Below, one piece after another: positions 9,602 to 15,183 of a stretch of 15,183 nucleotides of DNA. Below the pieces are notes generated by a model. That model saw only the letters and a program-made list of their open reading frames with translations. It ran no database searches and was not told where the DNA came from. The position numbers and the translations under genes are program-made. The stretch covers positions 1-15,183 of the forward strand of contig LLCB01000636.1 in assembly GCA_001414345.1 (NCBI GenBank), in the 5' to 3' direction. Origin of the DNA: Hymenoscyphus infarciens. Its lineage: Eukaryota > Ascomycota > Leotiomycetes > Helotiales > Helotiaceae. Numbering within the stretch: the stretch's first letter is position 1; every line of letters begins with the position of its first letter.

Positions 9602-10543
9602 TAAGGTATTCTTATACTACTTAAATACCTAACTCTTAATAAATAGTACTTAAAAGCGTCTAGTATAACTACTTATAACATTACTACTCTAAGATTCGTC
9701 TTCTAAAGTTAGACCTATCTATATAAAGGTATTAACTTTATATAAGTAGATTAATAAATAGTAGATAATAAGAATAAACTAAAGAAATTAACTATCTCTA
9801 AATAGATTAAATAGGATATATTAGACTTAAGAATAACGTAGATTAATAATAAGTATAAGATTAAGAGTAAAGCTATAAAAGATTAAGCTTTTTATAAGGC
9901 TATAAAAGAATTTTTAACATAAGCTACTTATAAGAGTAACTCGCCTACTTAGATCTTACTAGAAGACTTTATAAAAGCTAATATAGAGGAAGCTCGTCTT
10001 AGAAGGCTTAGAGAGAGAACCCTAGCCTTAGAAACTACTATAAGCGACTTAACCGATGTTAATACTTATAGCTATAGCCTAGCGTGTTATATAAGCCTTA
10101 TAAAGCTTAAAATTATTACTTAGACTCTCTTATAGGTCTTTATATCTATACTAGTTACTTATCTATTCTCTATATAAGGCCTAGATTTAGATATAGTAGT
10201 ATCTTATTTAAAAGGCTATTTCTAAATCGTATATAAGTACTTAAATATTACTTATTAGAATAATTTATATATAAAATAGAATACTTATAATACTAGTATT
10301 AGAAATATAAAACATTAGTAGAAGTATTCTAATAGAAGGATTTTATCTAGAGAGATAAAGAGAGCTTTTTTAATAAAAAGAGTAATTAACTCTAGTCTAG
10401 AAATTAAAAGTATAGTCTTAAGCTAGCTTAGAGTCTAGATTATTAGAATAGCTAGTAAGGATTAGAACCTAGATAAGATCCTACTATATAATAAATAGTA
10501 AGATCCTATCTACTTACTTAATAACTTTTATAAGTTAATCTAA
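9602..10543 (+). pseudogene. RIP-mutated coding relic F with charged coiled-coil segment
   Basis: In the + frame starting at 9602, the part 9902-10501 has about 15 stops in 200 codons against about 27 and 30 in the other two forward frames. It contains a stop-free run of 56 codons (9953-10120) and another of 34 (10322-10423), long for this composition. The first run includes an amphipathic, highly charged helix (EEARLRRLRER, 9986-10018) typical of a coiled coil. The frame ends at tandem TAA codons at 10541. CpG and residual TpG sites (near 10055 and 10084) are relatively frequent here, so the segment is less eroded than its surroundings. The product, about 310 residues in this frame, matches no family I recognise. 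A continuation upstream in another frame (9061-9600) is possible. Confidence 0.55.
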
Positions 10544-11580
10544 TAAAAAATAATATTTTTCTATTCTTTACTATATAAACTTTTATCTTTTTTATATATA
10601 GTATAGTAAGCTATAATTATTTCTAGTACTTTAATAAAGAAGGTAAATAAACTAATAAAAATATACTATACCTTCTCTTAAAGTTAACTAAAGCTTTTAA
10701 CCTAGCCTTTAATTTTAAAAGAGAATAAGTATTAATAATAAGTACTACTATATTAAATAAAAGCGCTTATTAATTATTAGTTATTATAATAGCTACTACT
10801 ATAATAGCTATAGCCTCTACTAATAATTAAAACCTTAATACTACTTTTTAAAAGAAGTTAGAAAGTAGCTTAAAAGGAGAGGTATTTAGAATAGTAGAAA
10901 GAGTAAGATTTTAAAGTAGTTAATATAATATAGCTATACCCTTTTTCTATTTTCTTTTACTTTTCTTATTTAAGATTATACTAAAAGTACTTTTCTTTCT
11001 CTTTCTTACTTATCTCTTCTTAATCCTTACTTATTAGTTTAAGATTTCTATACTACCCTTTTTATAGTTTAAGCTTAGCTTAAAGATAAATAGACTAATA
11101 TATAAGTTTTCTCTTAGTTTCCTACTATTCTTATAATATATAGTTTATAAAAAGATATATTACTAGAAAGTATATACTTAATAAACTATACTATTATATC
11201 TATCTACTTATTATAACTTATTAAAATATTTTATATATTTATCTCTCTATTTACTATTATTACTACTTCTATTATTTAATCTATCTATATCTTCTACTTA
11301 GTTTAGTTTTTAAAATATAGAAAAGTAGTTATAACTAGAATTTAAAACGTCTAGTATTTATTAGTATCCTGTTTTCTTATATCTCTTTTAGGCTTAATTT
11401 ACTTACTTTAGAGAGTTTCTTCTAAGTCTTAATCTATTAATTCTTTAGTATATATATATAATAATTCTTTTATTAAAAGCTATTAAATAATCTTAGTCTT
11501 AATAAGTTAATAATATTAGAGTAAAATTTATTATAAGAGATAGTTTAGTTATACTAGAAGTATCTTAAGTATTTTAAGAT
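10544..11580. other. Pyrimidine-rich degraded DNA, no resolvable gene
   Basis: About 1 kb. From 10920 to 11280 the + strand is strongly C/T-rich, which lowers stop counts in all forward frames alike (about 6, 7 and 9 per 100 codons), so openness here is not evidence of coding. The - strand of 10801-10980 is equally open. A perfect inverted repeat lies at 10770-10830 (separate entry). No terminator, RNA gene or transposon end can be identified. Confidence 0.4.
10770..10830. repeat. Perfect 12-bp inverted repeat around a 37-nt loop
   Basis: TTAATTATTAGT at 10770-10781 is matched by its exact reverse complement ACTAATAATTAA at 10819-10830. The loop itself holds a short duplication (ATAATAGCTA twice). 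It lies about 230 bp after the end of relic F. It could be a small hairpin element remnant or a chance product of the low-complexity background. Confidence 0.6.
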
Positions 11581-12841
11581 ACTATATTAAAGTCCTTTTC
11601 TACTTATACCTTATAAATTCTACCTCTTCCTTTACTCTTTTTTACTTCTATAGAGCGTTAATACCTTATAGAATTAGAAGGTCTAAGGCAAAACTAAGTA
11701 AATATACTAAGTTCTTTATACTTAAAAGACTAGCTCTATATATAAGTTTAAATAACTAAATTATCTAATTAGATTAGTCCTCTAGAATTACTAGATTTAA
11801 AGTATAAAGTAATAAAGTAATAGGCTACTAGCTAGTAGGTAAGGTACTAATAAGTCTCTTTAACCTCTTAGTAGTAGTATTAATCTAAAAGAGTTTCTAC
11901 TATAAGGCTTTAAAGTAGGTAGCGGCTTTTCTAGTACTCTAGGTATTAAAATAGTTTTAGATGTTTTATAGTTATTAAATATAAGCTATAACCTAATAAT
12001 AAAGGTTCTTAAATTCTTTCTAAATTAAGTCCTATATTTATAAATTTATATACTATTAGTATAACCTATTCTCTTTATTAGTACTTTATATTTCCCTTAT
12101 TATATTTACTTATACTAGTTTATAATCTACTTTAGCTATTATATCTACTACTATCTACTAAAGAGTTATTTTTCTAGAAGGATACTATAGTCTTAGAAAT
12201 GTCTTCTAGTATAGCTTTCTTATTAGAATATTATTCTCTATATCTATACTAGTAGGTTAATATTATAAAGTAGTAGTAAGGTTTAACCTTATTTTATACT
12301 TATATAGAAGTTAGCGCTATATCTATTTATAAGGACGTTTTTACTATACTTATCTCTCTATATATTCTTTTTAACTAAACCATTACTACTAAAGTACTAT
12401 AAACTCTATAATCTTTTTATAGATATCTTTAGTATTTTATATCCTATCTTAAGTAATAAGATACTACTAGGTAGTAGTAATTATATATTTAGATTACTAA
12501 ATAATTTCTAAAGCTATCTTATATCTCTAATTTAGTATATCTCTAAGCTTAAGGTGTTAAAGTTTAACTTAGTATTCTATTTAAGTATCTAGAAAGTTAG
12601 TTTAGCTTATTATAGAACTCCTTTAATATATACTAACTAGATATACTTTTAGAGACTAATCTCTTTTTATACCTTCTCTATTACTATTCTTAAGATAATT
12701 AGTCTAAAATAGTCTATATTCTAGCTAGTAAGCTAAGAAATGTATATATTAATAAAATATATTTATAGTATATCGTACTCTTTAAGAAAGCTTAAGATAA
12801 TACTATTAGATATATAGTCTAAATTTATATATAATATTATA
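11581..12841 (+). pseudogene. RIP-mutated coding relic G, largest open stretch
   Basis: From 11822 to 12841 the + frame starting at 11822 carries about 24 stops in 340 codons. Within 12302-12721 it has about 7 in 140 against about 19 and 17 in the other forward frames, and it includes a 67-codon run without a stop (12308-12508). Upstream, 11581-11820 reads best in the preceding frame (line-aligned) with a peptide containing LELEGLR-like and SPLELLDLKYK segments, so one frameshift near 11820 would give a relic of about 420 codons. The inferred product is rich in Leu, Tyr, Ser and Ile, with Tyr probably replacing many His and Cys. It could be hydrophobic or globular; I see no clear membrane-span pattern and recognise no domain. 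Confidence 0.55.
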
Positions 12842-13441
12842 TTATAGGATTAAGTATATGTTTTTAAGTAGTAAATTAATAACTAATTTAACTAAATAGA
12901 TTATACTTCTAAATCTCTCTTTTTAATAAAGATTTATTAATTAAAGTATACTTTTATAGTAATATATATAATTTATAAGACTAGTCTAGTCTAAACCCTT
13001 AAATTTCTATACTACTTTCTTTACTAATTTACGAACTTAGAACTTATATAAACATCTATCTTAGCTAGGTAAGTTATCTTAGTTAAATCGTTCTTATTCT
13101 TAGAGTAAGCTTTAGTCTAGGTCTAGAATAAAATATCGACTCTTAAGTAGAATATTAAGCCCTAAATACCTTTTCTTTTTCTTTCTCTTATACTAAAAAT
13201 TATTATTAATATAAATATTATATAGCTAAGTTACTCCTCTCTCTTCTAAGGTAAGTTTATAAAAATAAGCTAGGTAGATGTTATTAAGAGACGCTTTCTT
13301 AGTCTAAGTATAATTAAGAGATAGCTAGCTTATATTATTTATAAGATCTTTATTAAGTAGGTTCTTATAGAGCTTTAAGGCTTTTAACTAATAGAAGTAA
13401 GTATATTCTTATAGCTTTTTTAATACTAAGATATAATATAA
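12842..13441. other. Degraded DNA between relics G and H
   Basis: About 600 bp. Stops are frequent in all forward frames near 12842-13440, apart from one stop-free line at 13381-13440 in the line-aligned frame. A pyrimidine run lies at 13165-13190. Three residual CpA/TpG sites occur (near 12858, 13052 and 13278). Nothing else is recognisable. Confidence 0.4.
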
Positions 13442-13981
13442 TCTATTTTTAATATAGAAATCTTTAAGGCTATATATAAATATATATTTTAAAATAGATC
13501 TTCTAGTAAATATACTATTAAAGAGGTCTAATAAATTAAGATAAAATCCTAATTAAGGATTAAGAGAAGTAGATAAGAAGAAGTCTTCTTTAATTATTAA
13601 AGCTCTTTTAAACTATTTATAAGAATAATAAGAGATAGTTCTTTAAAGTATACTATTTATAGAATATTAGAATTAAAGATAAAAGATAGTAGCCTACTTA
13701 CTCTAATTACTTATATAAAGTATATAAAAGGTTTTCTAGAAGTAGAAATCTTATAAATACTAGAATATACCTTAAAAGAGCGATCGAGTAAAATATAGAA
13801 GTATCTATTTCTAATTTTTAATCCTTATTATATAGTTAGTAATATTATCTACTATAAGCGTTAGAGGTTTAAGAATACTATCTTCTAGTTCCTTTATAAC
13901 GTCTTCTTATTTATTATATATATTATTACTAGTATTCTTATAATCTTAAATATGAAGAAAATCGCGGTTACTATAGTCTAA
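13442..13981 (+). pseudogene. RIP-mutated coding relic H, family unrecognised
   Basis: The + frame starting at 13442 has about 5 stops in 120 codons over 13622-13981, against about 12 and 19 in the other forward frames, the best ratio in the window. Stop-free runs cover 13601-13753 (51 codons) and 13889-13978 (30 codons). An intact in-frame ATG occurs at 13952. The inferred peptide mixes charged and hydrophobic residues like a soluble helical protein. From about 13982 the line-aligned frame becomes the more open one up to 14268 (next entry), suggesting a frameshift or an intron boundary near 13980. No family is recognised. Confidence 0.55.
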
Positions 13982-14268
13982 ATAAGGTGTACTATAACGT
14001 ACTAGTTATAGAGATGTTTATAATAAATAAAGGCTCCTAACTACTAATATTCTATAGAACTATTTACTAGTAGTTATTCTTAGCTATTTTATATAAGATT
14101 CTAATTTAATAGAACGTAAACTAATATTTTAACGATTATACTAGTATCCTATTATAGATTTTAGCTTTAAAAAGGTTAGTAAGTAAAGGTAAGAAGAATA
14201 ATTATTATAAGGTCTCTTATACTAAGGATTATTTTACTTATAATTTAGCTAAGAAGATAATAATATAA
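13982..14268 (+). pseudogene. Probable 3' continuation of relic H in another frame
   Basis: In the frame beginning at 13981, about 8 stops occur in 96 codons against about 15 and 14 in the other forward frames, and 14161-14220 has none. The last codons run to a TAA at 14266, only 5 bp before the first palindrome of the right array. If real, the coding relic ended almost exactly at the array boundary. The TpG at 14015 is the last one in the window. Confidence 0.38.
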
Positions 14269-14273
14269 GTCTT

Positions 14274-14687
14274 CTAAGTAGTTATACTACTTAGATTAGA
14301 GATATTCTTATTAAATAATCTATTCTAAGTAGTTAAACTACTTAGATTAGAGATATTCTTATTAAATAAGCTATTCTAAGTAGTTATACTACTTAGATTA
14401 GAGATATTCTTATTAAATAATCTATTCTTATTAAATAATCTATTCTTATTAAATTATCTATTCTTATTAAATAATCTATTCTAAGTAGTTATACTACTTA
14501 GATTAGAGATATTCTTATTAAATAATCTATTCTAAGTAGTTAAACTACTTAGATTAGAGATATTCTTATTAAATAAGCTATTCTAAGTAGTTATACTACT
14601 TAGATTAGAGATATTCTTATTAAATAATCTATTCTTATTAAATAATCTATTCTTATTAAATTATCTATTCTTATTAAATAATCTATT
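14274..14687 (+). repeat. 207-bp higher-order repeat, two identical copies
   Basis: 14274-14480 and 14481-14687 are identical by eye over 207 bp, each with palindrome centres TAT, TAA, TAT followed by three extra 18-bp pieces, the middle one carrying the private variant AAATTATC. The next 153 bp (from 14688) repeat the same order of palindrome centres. Shared private variants mean whole 207-bp blocks were copied after the variants arose, by unequal exchange or slippage. Confidence 0.9.
14427..14480 (+). repeat. 18-bp sub-repeat run inside the right array
   Basis: Three consecutive copies of CTTATTAAATAATCTATT (the middle one with TT for AA) follow a standard 51-bp unit. The same run recurs at 14634-14687 and a single extra copy lies at 15147-15164. 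It duplicates the tail of the 51-bp unit without the palindrome. Confidence 0.9.
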
Positions 14688-15183
14688 CTAAGTAGTTATA
14701 CTACTTAGATTAGAGATATTCTTATTAAATAATCTATTCTAAGTAGTTAAACTACTTAGATTAGAGATATTCTTATTAAATAAGCTATTCTAAGTAGTTA
14801 TACTACTTAGATTAGAGATATTCTTATTAAATAATCTATTCTAAGTAGTATAACTACTTAGATTAGAGATATTCCTATTAAATAATCTATTCTAAGTAGT
14901 TATACTACTTAGATTAGATATATTTATATTAAATAAGCTATTCTAAGTAGTTATACTACTTAGATAAGAGATATTTATATTAAATAAGCTATTCTAAGTA
15001 GTTATACTACTTAGATTAGAGATATTTATATTAAATAAGCTATTCTAAGTAGTTATACTACTTAGATTAGATATATTTCTATTAAATAATCTATTCTAAG
15101 TAGTTATACTACTTAGATTAGAGATAATTATATTAAATAAGCTATTCTTATTAAATAATCTATTCTAAGTAGTTATACTACTT

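Larger units (their letters stand above)
1..15183. other. RIP-saturated AT-rich block (CpA/TpG-depleted DNA)
   Basis: Across the whole window CA and TG are nearly absent while TA is the dominant step; CT, CC and CG remain, so the bias is specific to CpA and its complement rather than a general loss of C and G. Hand scanning finds about 50-60 CA or TG sites, none in 1-878 and none after 14016. Stop codons are TAA and TAG almost exclusively; TGA occurs only a handful of times on the + strand (for example near 5312, 7454, 8281, 9547 and 13953). This matches RIP in filamentous ascomycetes, which mutates duplicated DNA by C-to-T change in CpA on both strands. The inference is that the whole 15 kb was multicopy when mutated. 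A mitochondrial or apicomplexan origin would not give this dinucleotide-specific gap. Confidence 0.93.
14274..15183 (-). repeat. Right tandem array of 51-bp palindromic units, inverted relative to the left
   Basis: Sixteen palindromes, CTAAGTAGT-TAT-ACTACTTAG or close variants, start at 14274, 14325, 14376, 14481, 14532, 14583, 14688, 14739, 14790, 14841, 14892, 14943, 14994, 15045, 15096 and 15165. The basic period is 51 bp; two steps of 105 and one of 69 equal 51 plus three or one copies of an 18-bp piece. The spacer reads ATTAGAGATATTCTTATTAA and so on; its reverse complement (AATAAGAATATCTCTAAT) matches the left-array spacer, giving about 46 of 51 matching positions between consensus units. 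No CpA or TpG is present. The array is cut by the window end. Confidence 0.96.

Noticed and set aside
10920..11280. Low stop count as evidence of a gene
   Set aside because: The + strand is pyrimidine-rich here, which lowers stops in all three forward frames equally.
9602..14268. Assignment of the relics to reverse transcriptase, integrase, helicase, DDE transposase or tyrosine recombinase families
   Set aside because: I looked for the usual motifs, allowing for CpA-to-TpA change, and found none convincing.
14274..15183. Telomere or canonical subtelomeric repeat
   Set aside because: No TTAGGG-type or other short G-rich tandem repeat occurs at either end.
1..15183. Mitochondrial or apicomplexan AT-rich DNA
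   Set aside because: General AT richness would not remove CA and TG specifically while leaving CT, CC and CG, and no mitochondrial gene or tRNA is seen.

Overview
The window is AT-rich, roughly a quarter G+C by eye. It almost completely lacks the dinucleotides CpA and TpG: about 50-60 remain on hand scan, where base composition alone would predict well over a thousand. CpT, CpC and CpG survive. This is the footprint of saturating repeat-induced point mutation (RIP, CpA to TpA on both strands), a process of filamentous ascomycetes (Pezizomycotina). The window therefore looks like an AT-rich, probably heterochromatic, repeat block of such a fungus. No intact gene, tRNA, rRNA or telomere repeat is visible, and the species cannot be named.

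Layout. Both ends are tandem arrays of a 51-bp unit. Each unit carries a near-perfect palindrome with 9-bp arms around a 3-nt centre. The left array (1-577, 12 palindromes) and the right array (14274-15183, 16 palindromes) are in opposite orientation, so about 13.7 kb of mostly single-copy DNA lies between two inverted tandem arrays. This resembles a foldback-type or long-TIR mobile element, or a large inverted repeat at a heterochromatic locus. The right array also has a 207-bp higher-order repeat and extra 18-bp sub-repeats. Both arrays run off the window.

The interior is wrecked coding DNA. Nearly all stops are TAA or TAG, as expected from CAA, CAG and TGG codons, and TGA is almost absent. 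Counting stops by frame shows segments where one + strand frame has two to four times fewer stops than the other two. The clearest are about 1500-2080, 4562-4920, 6722-6961, 7261-7500, 9900-10543, 11822-12841 and 13442-13981. All of these point left to right, as if one large element or a co-directional gene set had been inactivated. I could not assign a family to any of them.

Other structure: a 55/45-bp minisatellite at 7847-8380, which also produces a non-genic 105-codon open frame on the - strand; a diverged direct repeat about 120-128 bp long (4208-4335 and 4895-5014); a 35-bp tandem duplication near 7481-7550; and a perfect 12-bp inverted repeat at 10770-10830. No working system is visible. 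What deserves a second look is the inverted palindromic-array architecture around a large, unidirectional, unrecognised coding relic.
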